Position numbers and translations under genes: made by a program. The notes under the pieces were generated by a model. It did no database searches. It was not told the DNA's origin and worked only from the letters and a program-made list of their open reading frames with translations. This document shows positions 1-8,735 of a DNA stretch of 61,069 nt, in pieces (within the stretch, counting starts at the first letter, position 1; each line of letters opens with the position of its first letter). Where the stretch lies: positions 1 through 61,069 of the forward strand of contig JBCCQH010000033.1 of the NCBI GenBank assembly GCA_039024435.1, written 5' to 3'. Source of the stretch: JBCCQH01 sp039024435. GTDB lineage: Bacteria; Bacteroidota; Bacteroidia; J057; JADKCL01.

Positions 1-1200
1 AAGCTGCTCGAAATCCACCGGCGTCACCTCGATTTGCAGGTCCACCCGGTCCATGAGGGGACCAGAAATCCGACTCAAGTAGCGCCGCACCAACTGCGGA
101 CCGCAGAGGCATTCCTTGTCCGGGTGGTTGTAGAAGCCGCAGGGACAGGGATTCATGCTTGCCACCAACATGAAGTTTGCCGGGTAGTCCACGGTGAAGC
201 GGGCCCGCGAAACGGTGATGTGCCGTTCTTCCATCGGTTGGCGGAGGACTTCGAGGACGCCCCGTTTGAACTCGGGCAGCTCGTCCAGGAAGAGAACCCC
301 GTTGTGGGCCAGGCTGATTTCTCCCGGTTGGGGAAAGGAGCCGCCGCCCACCAGGGCCACATCGCTGATCGTATGGTGCGGGGAGCGAAACGGCCGGTGC
401 GCCAACAGAGAAGCATTCTTGCCCAGGTGGCCGGCCACCGAATGGATCTTGGTGGTGTCGAGCGCCTCGCGCAGGGTCAACGGCGGTAAAATCGTGGGCA
501 AGCGCTTGGCCAGCATCGTCTTGCCCGCTCCGGGAGGACCGATCATAAGGGCATTGTGGCCGCCCGCCGCCGCGACCATCAGGGCCCGCTTCACGAGGAT
601 CTGGCCTTTGACATCTTCAAAATCCACCGGGAGATCATCTTGGGCCGCTTCAAAAATCTCCCGGGTGTCCCGGAAAAGCGGAGTGATGGAATTTTTGCCG
701 TCGAGGAAATCCACTGCCTCCCGCAGATTGTCTACCGCGATGATGTCCAGATCGTTGACGATAGCGGCTTCGCTGGCATTCGCCCGGGGCAAAATAAAAC
801 CGGTGAAGCCTTCCCGCCGCGCGGCAATTGCAATCGGCAGTACGCCCCGCACCGGCTGCAACGTCCCGTCCAGCGACAATTCGCCCATGATCACATAGCG
901 GTCGATCATCTCCGCCGAAATCTGCCCGCTGGCCGCCAAAATCCCCAGGCCGATGGCCAAATCGTAGGCCGAACCTTCCTTGCGGATGTCGGCCGGGGCC
1001 ATGTTGATGGTCAGGCGCCCTCGGGGCCATTCGAAATCATTGACCTTCAGGGCGGTTTCCACCCGCTCCCGCGATTCCCGGACCGCACTGTCCGGCAGTC
1101 CCACCATTGCAAACCCAAAAGGGCGTCCCAGGTGGACTTCAATCGTAATCGTGCAGGCATCGACGCCCTGCACCGCGCTTCCGTAGGTTTTTACTAGCAT
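1..1200 (-). CDS. comM: YifB/ComM-family Mg-chelatase-like AAA+ ATPase (3' end cut off by window edge)
   Basis: The minus strand is open for 400 codons from an ATG at 1198-1200 to the window edge, so about the last 110 residues of a roughly 510-residue protein are missing. The N-terminal ~185 residues form the Lon-protease-like S5 domain (residues 59-77 carry the conserved WPRGRLTINMAPADIRKEG). Walker A is GPPGAGKT at 221-228, Walker B is VLFLDE at 302-307, and a cysteine-rich segment (NPCPCG, CLCGP) lies at 350-368. In the family, ComM is a hexameric helicase that promotes branch migration during natural transformation. It is divergent from the glutathione peroxidase gene. The family call is secure; a role in competence here is inference. 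Confidence 0.93.
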   Translation of the reverse strand, partial: MLVKTYGSAVQGVDACTITIEVHLGRPFGFAMVGLPDSAVRESRERVETALKVNDFEWPRGRLTINMAPADIRKEGSAYDLAIGLGILAASGQISAEMIDRYVIMGELSLDGTLQPVRGVLPIAIAARREGFTGFILPRANASEAAIVNDLDIIAVDNLREAVDFLDGKNSITPLFRDTREIFEAAQDDLPVDFEDVKGQILVKRALMVAAAGGHNALMIGPPGAGKTMLAKRLPTILPPLTLREALDTTKIHSVAGHLGKNASLLAHRPFRSPHHTISDVALVGGGSFPQPGEISLAHNGVLFLDELPEFKRGVLEVLRQPMEERHITVSRARFTVDYPANFMLVASMNPCPCGFYNHPDKECLCGPQLVRRYLSRISGPLMDRVDLQIEVTPVDFEQL

Positions 1201-1310
1201 AATTCTTTCGGGATCGCTCCCGCCTCGTTTTCGAACTCCCGCTCCCGAATAAAATTCAGCTGAACAATTTTCCGTGGATGTGAGTTCCTCTATAAAACAG
1301 TGAAATAGGT

Positions 1311-1871
1311 ATGAAAATCATTTGTACTGCAATCACTCTCTTGATTGGCGTTTCATTCTTCACCGCGAAAGCCCAAAAGATGGACCAGACGATCTATCAA
1401 TTCACCATGAAAGACATCTCCGGCAATGATGTTTCCCTCGAAAATTACAAGGGAAAGGTTGTCTTGATTGTCAACACGGCCAGCCGCTGCGGACTCACCG
1501 GCCAGTACGAGCACTTACAAGCCTTGTACGAGGAATGGAAAGATGAAGATTTTGTCATTCTCGGTTTCCCCGCCAACAATTTCATGGGGCAAGAGCCGGG
1601 CACGAACGAAGAAATCGCCGGATTCTGCAAAGCCAACTACGGCGTGTCGTTTCCGATGTTTTCCAAGATCTCGGTGAAGGGAAAGAATCAGCACCCTTTG
1701 TATCAATTCCTCACCCAGAAAGGCCAAAATGGAGTCCTCGATGCCAATATGAAGTGGAACTTCCAGAAGTTTCTCATCGGCAAAGATGGCCGGGTTTCGG
1801 CGGTATTTGATCCGCGGACCAAGGTCACCGAACCAGAAGTTCAAAGTGCGCTCAAAGCCGCACTCAATTAG
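1311..1871 (+). CDS. Glutathione peroxidase-family thiol peroxidase, exported
   Basis: A 186-residue protein with a signal peptide (about residues 1-22, ending AKAQ), so probably periplasmic. The peroxidatic Cys60 sits in NTASRCGLTGQY. The block FPANNFMGQEPG has Asn90 where classical enzymes have the catalytic Gln, and Trp149-Asn150 (KWNF) complete the usual tetrad. Cys106 in GFCKANYGVSFPMF could act in a thioredoxin-dependent cycle. The family reduces hydrogen peroxide and organic hydroperoxides, usually with thioredoxin as donor in bacteria. It is monocistronic and convergent with the MarR gene, with only about 20 bp between them. The physiological reductant cannot be read from the sequence. 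Confidence 0.92.
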   Translation: MKIICTAITLLIGVSFFTAKAQKMDQTIYQFTMKDISGNDVSLENYKGKVVLIVNTASRCGLTGQYEHLQALYEEWKDEDFVILGFPANNFMGQEPGTNEEIAGFCKANYGVSFPMFSKISVKGKNQHPLYQFLTQKGQNGVLDANMKWNFQKFLIGKDGRVSAVFDPRTKVTEPEVQSALKAALN

Positions 1872-1893
1872 ATACTACAAATTAGCTCTTATT

Positions 1894-2349
1894 TTACTTT
1901 GAATCACGGATCCGATCGAGCAGTTCATTGAGCTGCTCGACTTCGTTTTCTTGAAGGACCTCAAAAAAGTTGTCAAACTCCTTGACTTCCGCCTCCATCG
2001 CACTGAGCAGCGCCAATCCTCTCTCAGAAATGAAGACGTCCATCTTGCGGCGGTCATCTTGGCTGATCCGCCGGTGCACCAATTCCTTGGCGTGCAGTCG
2101 GTCCACCAAACGGGAAGCATCCGGCTGTTTGTCCATCATGCGGTCCTTCAGCAATTGTATGGTGCTCGGCATTCCGTTTTGTCCCCGCAAGATGCGCAGG
2201 ATGTTGAACTGCTGCATGGTAATCCCGTGGGCCTTGAACACCTTTTGCATCTGACTGGTCATCCAGTTGTAGGTGTAAATGATGTTCAAGTGCAGTTTCT
2301 GCCGCTCGGACTGGAACGTGCTGACTTTCAGCTCTTCTTCTAATTTCAT
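1894..2349 (-). CDS. MarR-family transcriptional regulator
   Basis: A 151-residue protein with the MarR winged-helix layout: the N-terminal dimerisation helix, then FKAHGITMQQFNILRILRG, a recognition region ending DKQPDASRLVDRL, and the wing (HRRISQDDRRKMDVFISERG). I use the ATG at 2347-2349 (MKLEEELK) because the longer open frame upstream has no MarR-like sequence. A perfect TAnnTTTG box lies about 80 bp upstream. The family usually represses an adjacent gene or itself in response to phenolic or oxidative ligands. The neighbouring peroxidase is convergent rather than divergent, so no target is obvious. Confidence 0.9.
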   Translation of the reverse strand: MKLEEELKVSTFQSERQKLHLNIIYTYNWMTSQMQKVFKAHGITMQQFNILRILRGQNGMPSTIQLLKDRMMDKQPDASRLVDRLHAKELVHRRISQDDRRKMDVFISERGLALLSAMEAEVKEFDNFFEVLQENEVEQLNELLDRIRDSK

Positions 2350-2430
2350 TCTCTCACATTTTTCGGTCGCTGAAGCGAAAGCTTCGACAATATTTTCCTT
2401 TCGGCTGAAAATCAGCCAGGAGCTTGAATC

Positions 2431-2438
2431 CAAATATA
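2431..2438 (-). promoter_or_regulatory. Putative -7 box for the MarR gene
   Basis: TATATTTG on the minus strand is an exact match to the Bacteroidota -7 consensus TAnnTTTG, 82 bp upstream of the chosen start. It lies between AGCTT (2421-2425) and AAGCT (2440-2444), a short inverted repeat that could be an autoregulatory operator. The -33 element is not clear. Confidence 0.4.
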
Positions 2439-2482
2439 TAAGCTTTGGGGTACAATCCGGGTACGCCTGCGCGTCACACAAT

Positions 2483-4564
2483 TCAGTTCACCGTCGAACC
2501 GGGTGGGATGAGGTACTCTGGATTGACCAAGTGCAATTTACCGGACGGATCTTCGGCGAACAGGACCATGCCGTGGGAATATTCGCCGGCCATTTTCCTT
2601 GCCGGAAGATTGAGCAGCACAGTACACTGCTTCCCGACCAGCTCTTCGGGGGCAAAGTGCTGGGCCACCCCAGAAAGGATGATCCGCTGGTCGAGGCCGG
2701 TGTCTACCAGCAATTTGAGCAGCTTTTTCGACTTCTTGAGCTTTTCCGCTTCGACAATCGTACCGATGCGGATGTCCATTTGGGTGAAGTCGTCAAAGGT
2801 CGTCATGTCCTTTACCGGCGCGATACTCGGGGCTTCGGCCCCACCGGCTTCGGCGGCGGCTTTTTCCGCTTCCCGCTCGGCTTTGCGGCGTTCCAATTTG
2901 TCCACCTGCGCCTGCACCACCTTCTTGTCGATCCGGCTAAACAGGTGGGGAATCTTCTCCAACTGACCGCCTTCCGGCACCAAAACCGTTTCTCCCAACT
3001 GTCCCCACTTCACCGGCGCGATACCGAGCAGCGTAAATATCTTTTGCGCGGTTTCGGGCAGAAATGGCTCGGCCACCGTTGCCAGTACCGCAGCCACGTG
3101 CAAGCCCAGGTTCAGAACGTGGCCCGCCGCGATCTTGTCCGTTTTGACCAGCTTCCAAGGTTCCAGATCGGAGAGGTAGAGGTCACCGGCCCGAGCGATT
3201 TTCATCATTTCGTTGAGGGCCTCCCGGAAGCGGAAATTGTCCAGGTCGTTGCCCGCCGCGGTGACCGCTTCTTGCACCGAGTTGAGCAACTGTGTGTCCC
3301 GGGAAGTGAGTTCCTGCCGTACCGGCACGCCATCGAAGTTTTTCACCGTGAGCACCTTGACCCGGTTCACAAAGTTGGCGAAGGTGTCCACCAGTTCGGA
3401 ATCGTTGCGGGTCTTGAAGTCCTCCCAGGTAAAGTTGGCGTCCTTGGTCTCGGGCATGATTCCGGTCAATACGTAGCGCAGCACATCGGTCTGGCCGGGA
3501 AACTCTTCCAGGTACTCGTGCAGCCAAACCGCCCAGTTTTTGCTGGTGGAAATTTTTTCGCCTTCGAGGTTGAGAAATTCATTCGCGGGGACATTTTCCG
3601 GGAAAATGTACTCGCCGTGGCCTTTTAAAATCGCCGGGAAGATGATGCAGTGAAAAACGATGTTGTCCTTGCCGATGAAGTGGATCAAGGCCGAATCCTC
3701 GTCCTTCCACCATTTTTCCCAGTCCTCTCCTTTGGCGGCGGCCCACTCTTTGGTCGCGGAAATGTAGCCGATGGGGGCGTCAAACCACACGTAGAGCACC
3801 TTTCCCTCGGCGTCGGCCACGGGAACCGACACCCCCCAGCTCAAATCGCGGGTGATGGAGCGCGGATGCAGGTCCTGTTGCAACCAGGACTTGCACTGCC
3901 CGTAGACATTTGATTTCCAATAGTTATGGTCTTCCAGAATGTACTGCTGGAGCCAGTCTTGGTAGTCGTTCAGCGGCAGGTACCAGTGGGTCGTTTCCCG
4001 CTTGACCGGCGTACTTCCGGAGACCTTGGAGCGCGGATCGATGAGCTGGTCCGGGCTCAGGTCGGAGCCGCAGCGCTCGCAAGAGTTGCCGTAGGCCTCG
4101 GTACTGCTGCAATTGGGGCAGGTGCCGACCACGTAGCGGTCCGCCAGGAACATCTGCGCCTCGGGGTCGTAGAGCTGCTCGGAGGTTTTTTGCAAGAATT
4201 TCCCCTCGTCGAGGAATTTCCGGAAAAACCCCTGGGCGGTCTCGTGGTGGCCCGGATTCGAGGTCCGCGAGTACACGTCAAACGAGATGTTGAAAGCGGC
4301 AAAGGTCGACTTGAGGATTTCGTGGTACTTGTTCACGATTTCCCGCGGGGTGGTGCCCTCGCGGCGGGCCTGGATTTCGATGGCGGTACCGTGCTCGTCG
4401 GATCCGCAGATGAACAGCACGTCTTCGCCTTTGGAGCGCAGGTAGCGCACGAAAATATCCGCCGGGAGATAAGCGCCGGCCATGTGCCCGATGTGGGCCG
4501 GCCCGTTGGCGTAGGGCAGTGCCGAAGTAATCGTGTAGCGTTGGTATTTCTTTTTCGTGCTCAT
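2483..4564 (-). CDS. metG: Methionine--tRNA ligase
   Basis: The 693-residue length matches MetG carrying the C-terminal EMAP/Trbp111-like tRNA-binding domain. The HIGH signature is at residues 24-27 (NGPAHIGHMAG), followed by ICGSDEHGTAIE. A zinc knuckle CPNC...CERCG lies near residue 150, and the KMSKS loop reads KISTS in LEGEKISTSKNWAV. The C-terminal ~100 residues (DFTQMDIRIGTIVEAEKL onward) are the tRNA-binding domain. The enzyme charges tRNA-Met in the cytoplasm. It is divergent from the TrpF-like gene; its -7 box ends only 5 nt before the start codon, suggesting an almost leaderless mRNA. Confidence 0.98.
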   Translation of the reverse strand: MSTKKKYQRYTITSALPYANGPAHIGHMAGAYLPADIFVRYLRSKGEDVLFICGSDEHGTAIEIQARREGTTPREIVNKYHEILKSTFAAFNISFDVYSRTSNPGHHETAQGFFRKFLDEGKFLQKTSEQLYDPEAQMFLADRYVVGTCPNCSSTEAYGNSCERCGSDLSPDQLIDPRSKVSGSTPVKRETTHWYLPLNDYQDWLQQYILEDHNYWKSNVYGQCKSWLQQDLHPRSITRDLSWGVSVPVADAEGKVLYVWFDAPIGYISATKEWAAAKGEDWEKWWKDEDSALIHFIGKDNIVFHCIIFPAILKGHGEYIFPENVPANEFLNLEGEKISTSKNWAVWLHEYLEEFPGQTDVLRYVLTGIMPETKDANFTWEDFKTRNDSELVDTFANFVNRVKVLTVKNFDGVPVRQELTSRDTQLLNSVQEAVTAAGNDLDNFRFREALNEMMKIARAGDLYLSDLEPWKLVKTDKIAAGHVLNLGLHVAAVLATVAEPFLPETAQKIFTLLGIAPVKWGQLGETVLVPEGGQLEKIPHLFSRIDKKVVQAQVDKLERRKAEREAEKAAAEAGGAEAPSIAPVKDMTTFDDFTQMDIRIGTIVEAEKLKKSKKLLKLLVDTGLDQRIILSGVAQHFAPEELVGKQCTVLLNLPARKMAGEYSHGMVLFAEDPSGKLHLVNPEYLIPPGSTVN

Positions 4565-4569
4565 GGGTG

Positions 4570-4577
4570 CAAAGATA
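4570..4577 (-). promoter_or_regulatory. -7 box of metG, almost abutting the start codon
   Basis: TATCTTTG on the minus strand matches TAnnTTTG exactly and is followed by CACCC and then the metG ATG. If transcription starts a few bases after the box, as usual in Bacteroidota, the leader would be about 0-3 nt. Confidence 0.55.
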
Positions 4578-4658
4578 ATACGATTTCGCTTGGGCGGAAT
4601 GCCGGTCGCGTCGCAAGTTTAACCACTCGGCCTTCCCGGGGAATTGCGGGAATTTGCC

Positions 4659-4666
4659 TATTTTTG
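4659..4666 (+). promoter_or_regulatory. -7 box for the TrpF-like gene
   Basis: TATTTTTG matches TAnnTTTG exactly and ends 8 nt before the first ATG (4675) and 20 nt before the second (4687). A short-leader transcript is implied, and the second ATG may be the true start. Confidence 0.45.
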
Positions 4667-4674
4667 TTGGGTAA

Positions 4675-5304
4675 ATGAACGCTAAGATGAAACCGAAACT
4701 CAAGTTGAATCACATCAAGGATCTGCACGATGCGCGTTACTGCGCGGCGATTGGAGTCCACTTGTTGTCTTTCCGCCTCGAAGATTCGGCCGAGCACGCC
4801 ATTGCGCCCAAATCCGTCGCCGGAATCATGGGCTGGCTGAGTGGTCCGATCGGGGTCGGTGAATTTGACGATTCGGACGGGGCGGCGATCAATGAAATCG
4901 TGACCGCCACCCAACTGACCTGGATTTCGCTCCCCTTTGACTACCCAGTGGCCGAGGCCGCCGAAATCAAAGCCCACTTGATTTTTCGGGGTCCGGAAGC
5001 GGAATTGAATCTTTCGGGACTGGGACGGATGCAAACCCTGGCGGAGCGCTTTCCCGAAGCACTGTTTGAATTCAGTGCCGGGCCGGATACGCCGACCTGG
5101 GAGGCGCTGAAGGCGGAGGGCTTGATGGCGCGCAGCATCTTGCGTTTCAGCGAGCCGACCCCGATTTACGCGCTTTTGGAGAGAGAAGGCCATCCTCCCC
5201 ACGCGTTTTCCTTGGGTGCATTCGTCGAGGAACCGGACGGGGCGCTCGACTACGAGACCTGCGACGAATTCTTTGCGCAGTACGAGGCCCTTTCTCCGGC
5301 TTGA
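4675..5304 (+). CDS. Degenerate TrpF-like (phosphoribosylanthranilate isomerase fold) protein of unknown function
   Basis: A 209-residue protein whose first 60 residues align by eye with the TrpF barrel start: strand, then (K)DLHDARYCAAIGVHLLSFRLE, where TrpF has PEDARAAVEAGADALGFVF. The TrpF catalytic Cys of the KICG motif is absent: the equivalent strand reads LKLNHI. The later phosphate-binding glycine motifs are also not evident. No trp genes flank it. It is probably a non-catalytic or repurposed TIM-barrel protein. An alternative start is Met5 at 4687. It is convergent with radC, with only 10 bp between stop codons. Existence is well supported; function is unknown. Confidence 0.75.
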   Translation: MNAKMKPKLKLNHIKDLHDARYCAAIGVHLLSFRLEDSAEHAIAPKSVAGIMGWLSGPIGVGEFDDSDGAAINEIVTATQLTWISLPFDYPVAEAAEIKAHLIFRGPEAELNLSGLGRMQTLAERFPEALFEFSAGPDTPTWEALKAEGLMARSILRFSEPTPIYALLEREGHPPHAFSLGAFVEEPDGALDYETCDEFFAQYEALSPA

Positions 5305-5314
5305 TCTCGGTAGT

Positions 5315-6091
5315 TTACTGTCCATAGCGCTTGCGTTTGGCTTTGCTCCATCCTTTAAACGAGCGGCGGAACCGGCGGCCTTCCGCCAGGCCATGCATGA
5401 CCGCAATGTCCCCTTCGTCGGCGTAGCTGTAGTGATTGCCATCGCCGAGGATGACGTGATCGATCACTTTGACCTCCATCAACTGCCCCGCCCGCACCAA
5501 TTTTTCCGTGATGCCGTCATCGCAGACGCTTGGACTGGAATTCCCCGAAGGATGGTTGTGGCAAAAGGCAATCGTCGTCGTGGGAAAACGCAGCGCTTCC
5601 CGAAAGACCATCCGCGGATCGATGTGGACCGAATCCAGTCCCCCGGTCGAAATAATTTTGTGGCCGAGGACCGCATTGCTGCGGTTGAGGAATACCGCGT
5701 GGAACTGCTCGTGGTCCAGATCCATAAAAAATGGCCGAAAATAGTTCCGCAAAGCAACTGAGTTTTGCAGCTTTTGCCCCTCGTCCCCACTGTGCAGCCG
5801 GCGCCGGGCCAGCTCAAAGGCCACCACCAAGGTAGAAGCTTTCGCCGCCCCAATTCCCCGCAACGCCATAAAATCGTCGATTCCCGCTTGGGCCAGGCGC
5901 TTGAGCCCCCCGAATTCGTGCAGCAGGTGACGGGCCAGGTCAATTGCAGAAAGATCCCGGGTGCCCGAGCCGAGTAAAGTCGCAATCAATTCCGCATCGG
6001 TCAGCGACCGGACGCCCTTCTTCTGCACCTTCTCCCGCGGTCGGTCCTCGACGCGCCAGTGCTTGATCGGCGTATTTTCGTAGTATTTCAT
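5315..6091 (-). CDS. radC: RadC family JAB/MPN-domain protein
   Basis: About 258 residues from the ATG at 6089-6091 (MKYYENTPIKHW). The N-terminal UPF0758 helix-hairpin-helix part carries LTDAELIATLLGSGT and ALRGIGAAKA. The C-terminal JAB/MPN domain carries the metal-binding signature FCHNHPSGNSSPSVCDD with both histidines, the serine and the aspartate. A longer frame starts 13 codons upstream, but its extra residues do not resemble RadC. Despite the name, a direct DNA repair role for the family is doubtful; it is often treated as a predicted metalloprotease or nuclease-associated protein. A 7/8 -7 box (GATCTTTG, minus strand) lies about 45 bp upstream. Confidence 0.93.
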   Translation of the reverse strand: MKYYENTPIKHWRVEDRPREKVQKKGVRSLTDAELIATLLGSGTRDLSAIDLARHLLHEFGGLKRLAQAGIDDFMALRGIGAAKASTLVVAFELARRRLHSGDEGQKLQNSVALRNYFRPFFMDLDHEQFHAVFLNRSNAVLGHKIISTGGLDSVHIDPRMVFREALRFPTTTIAFCHNHPSGNSSPSVCDDGITEKLVRAGQLMEVKVIDHVILGDGNHYSYADEGDIAVMHGLAEGRRFRRSFKGWSKAKRKRYGQ

Positions 6092-6365
6092 AGGTGTATG
6101 TTGGAAGGGGTTCGACATTTGAACGGCCACAAAGATCTCCCTCCTGTTCCGGCTCCCAATGGAAAACTATCGCGCAAAAGTAACCCCCAGTCCCAGCAAA
6201 ATGCCACTCACAATTCGGCCGTTGGTGCTTTGCACCGCGCACGTAAGGAACGGTAACTAAAAACACCGTCCCGCCCCCAAACGCAATTCAAAGAATTGAA
6301 TTTATGGGCTTTTCTTCTTCGAAATGAAATGTTAGTTTCGCACATTACTACAGAACACGAGTGAT

Positions 6366-6746
6366 ATGAATTATCCAGAAGATCTTCTCTACACGAAAGA
6401 CCACGAGTGGGTCCGGTTCGAAGGCAACATCGCCACGGTCGGGATCACGCATTTCGCCCAGAGTGAACTCGGAGACGTCGTATACGTCGAAGTCGAGACC
6501 GTTGGTGAGTCATTCGATCACCACGAAACATTTGGGTCCATCGAAGCGGTGAAGACCGTCAGCGATTTGTTCACGCCCGTCGCCGGCACGGTGATCGAAT
6601 TCAATGAAGCCCTGGAAGACGATCCGGAAATCGTCAACCAAGATTGCTACACCGAAGGATGGCTGATAAAAATGGAGGTGGCCGACGACGTGGACAAATC
6701 TCACTTGATGTCTTCAGCAGTTTACCAGTCAGAAGTACTGGCGTAG
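6366..6746 (+). CDS. gcvH: Glycine cleavage system H protein
   Basis: At 126 residues it has the normal GcvH length. The lipoyl-carrying lysine is Lys63 in FGSIEAVKTVSDLFTP, followed by the conserved VAGTVIEFNEALEDDPEIVN and the C-terminal GWLIKMEV block. The H protein shuttles the aminomethyl group between the P, T and L proteins. No other gcv gene is nearby, which is common in Bacteroidota. A strong intrinsic terminator follows directly, so it is a single-gene transcript. Confidence 0.97.
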   Translation: MNYPEDLLYTKDHEWVRFEGNIATVGITHFAQSELGDVVYVEVETVGESFDHHETFGSIEAVKTVSDLFTPVAGTVIEFNEALEDDPEIVNQDCYTEGWLIKMEVADDVDKSHLMSSAVYQSEVLA

Positions 6747-6773
6747 TAATCCTACCCGACATCCCCCAAAATG

Positions 6774-6819
6774 ACCTTCGGAGTGCGCTCACCTTTTGTG
6801 CCCACTCCGAAGGTTTTTT
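6774..6819 (+). terminator. Rho-independent terminator after gcvH
   Basis: A perfect 12-bp stem, ACCTTCGGAGTG (6774-6785) with CACTCCGAAGGT (6803-6814), is followed by T6 (6814-6819). Confidence 0.9.
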
Positions 6820-6904
6820 GTCTTATCTTCAACTTTCCTGAGCGGCTCAGGTATATACTAGGGTGGGCAAATGGCCCGTTATCCTTTTAGATATGCAATA
6901 CGGA

Positions 6905-8707
6905 ATGAAATACTTGGCTCGGTTTCTGTTCATCGGCTTGCTTTTCCCGGCGGTGCTCCAAGCCCAGGGAGGCGAAGGTGAACTGGCCGGAAAATATTTT
7001 GAAGAGGGCGAATTCGAAAACGCCCTCGGGTTGTATACCAAGTTGCAACGGCGCGATCCGGGCAATCGCCTCTACAACCTCCGAATTGTCAGTTGCCACC
7101 AACAACTCGAGCAGTACGAGACCGCCGTCAGTTTTATGGATAAGGTGATGCGCAAGAATCCGAACGATCACCTCTACCCTTTCGTCCAGGCCGATCTCTA
7201 TCAACTCACCGGCGATTTTAAAAAGAGTGAATCCCTCGAAGACGAGACCATTGAAAAGCGCATCCGCTTAGAGAGCGATTTCATGGACATCGGGGCTTGG
7301 CTGTTCCAAAACAACAAACACGAACTCGCCCTGCGCAGCTACCTCCAAGCCCGCAAAACCCTGCGCAAAAAGCGGATTTTCAGCGACGAAATTGCCGAAT
7401 TGCATTACCTCGCCGGCAACTACACCGAAGCCACTGATGAATACATCCAGCAGTACGAGGACAATCCGGTGCTGCTGCCCGACGTGAAAAGCCAAGTGCT
7501 CCGCATGGTCGACGACGGTTCTCAGGATGCCATCGAGCAGGCACTCCTGACCGCGGTCAACCGCAACTCCCAGGACCCGGGTCTGCGCAGCGTCCTGTAC
7601 GAATTCTACGTCCTGACCGAAAACTTCTACGAAGCATTTGTCCAGTGTAAGTCCATGGACAAGGTTTTCAAGGAAAAGGGCCGCCGCGTCTTCCAGTACG
7701 CCCTGACCATGCGCAACAACAAGAACTACAAGCTCTCGAACAAGGCCCTCGACTACGTGATCGAGAACCATGAGCAATCGCCTTACTACCTGAAATCGTT
7801 CCAGGAAAAGACGGTCAACGGCGAGCTGGAAGCCTTCAATTCGGTCCCGGTGGATACCTCGGTGATCCGCGAAGCGGTCAATGCCTACGACAAATTGCTC
7901 ACCCGCTTCGGGCGGAAAGCGCAGTTCTTCGACGCGATGTACCGCAAGTCAAATCTCCTGGCGTTTTACCTGTTTGATTTGGCCTCCGCCAAAACCGAAC
8001 TCGACAAAGCATTTGACCGTCCCCTGCAACCGCGGGAGCGCGCCCAGGCCCGCTTGCTCTACGGAGATATCCTGCTCATGCAGAAGGAGTACGCCAAAGC
8101 CTCACTCATTTACGATGAAGTCGCCGAGTCCTTCCACGAAGGCCAGATCGGAGCCATGGCAAAGTTCAAGCAAGGTCGCCTCTCGTACTTCAAAGGCGAT
8201 TTTGAATATTCGCAGGCCCGCCTGAAAACGATCAAGGACAATACTTCGAACGACATCTCCAACGATGCGATCAAGCTTTATCTGCTGATCCAGGACAACA
8301 TCGGGCTGGACACGACGGTGTACCCTTTGCAGCGCTTTGCCCAGGCCCAACTCATGGTGTTCCAGCGCGACTTTGATCCCGCAATCGGGTTGCTCGACTC
8401 CATCGCCTACGCCTTCCCCAATCACACGCTGACCGACGAAATACTCTGGGAGAAGTCCAATATCCACCTGCAGCGCAACGAACTCGACGCGGGACTCGCT
8501 CTGCTCGACAAGGTCATCGACAATTATCCGGACGACATCTACGGGGACGACGCCCTCTACACCAAGGCGCGCATCCACGACTACACCCTGAATGACCGAG
8601 AGCAGGCGATGGATCTGTACATCGAATTCTTGACCCGCTACAGCGGGAGTTTGTACATCGTGGAGGTTCGAAAACGGATCCGCGAACTGCGCAATGAGCG
8701 CTTGTGA
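6905..8707 (+). CDS. Secreted tetratricopeptide-repeat protein
   Basis: About 600 residues from the ATG at 6905, chosen because it gives a clean signal peptide (MKYLARFLFIGLLFPAVLQAQ); two further in-frame starts lie up to 42 nt upstream. The mature protein is almost entirely helical TPR-like units, for example YFEEGEFENALGLYTKLQRR near the start and ERAQARLLYGDILLMQKEYAK in the middle. The C-terminus (EQAMDLYIEFLTRYSGSLYIVEVRKRI) resembles the YbgF/outer-membrane TPR type. It is probably a periplasmic or outer-membrane-associated scaffold. No catalytic motif is seen. It is convergent with the outer-membrane protein gene, 28 bp apart. Confidence 0.88.
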   Translation: MKYLARFLFIGLLFPAVLQAQGGEGELAGKYFEEGEFENALGLYTKLQRRDPGNRLYNLRIVSCHQQLEQYETAVSFMDKVMRKNPNDHLYPFVQADLYQLTGDFKKSESLEDETIEKRIRLESDFMDIGAWLFQNNKHELALRSYLQARKTLRKKRIFSDEIAELHYLAGNYTEATDEYIQQYEDNPVLLPDVKSQVLRMVDDGSQDAIEQALLTAVNRNSQDPGLRSVLYEFYVLTENFYEAFVQCKSMDKVFKEKGRRVFQYALTMRNNKNYKLSNKALDYVIENHEQSPYYLKSFQEKTVNGELEAFNSVPVDTSVIREAVNAYDKLLTRFGRKAQFFDAMYRKSNLLAFYLFDLASAKTELDKAFDRPLQPRERAQARLLYGDILLMQKEYAKASLIYDEVAESFHEGQIGAMAKFKQGRLSYFKGDFEYSQARLKTIKDNTSNDISNDAIKLYLLIQDNIGLDTTVYPLQRFAQAQLMVFQRDFDPAIGLLDSIAYAFPNHTLTDEILWEKSNIHLQRNELDAGLALLDKVIDNYPDDIYGDDALYTKARIHDYTLNDREQAMDLYIEFLTRYSGSLYIVEVRKRIRELRNERL

Positions 8708-8735
8708 CGCAGCCACATTTCCCGGAAATCCGCCG

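Noticed and set aside
1311..1871. Glutathione peroxidase as part of the B12 system because the E. coli homologue is called BtuE
   Set aside because: It lies over 20 kb away, has no riboswitch, and the family is a peroxidase not required for B12 uptake.
2279..3628. Long plus-strand ORF opposite metG
   Set aside because: It is antisense to a certain gene and its protein has no family-like pattern; a by-product of GC-rich codon use.
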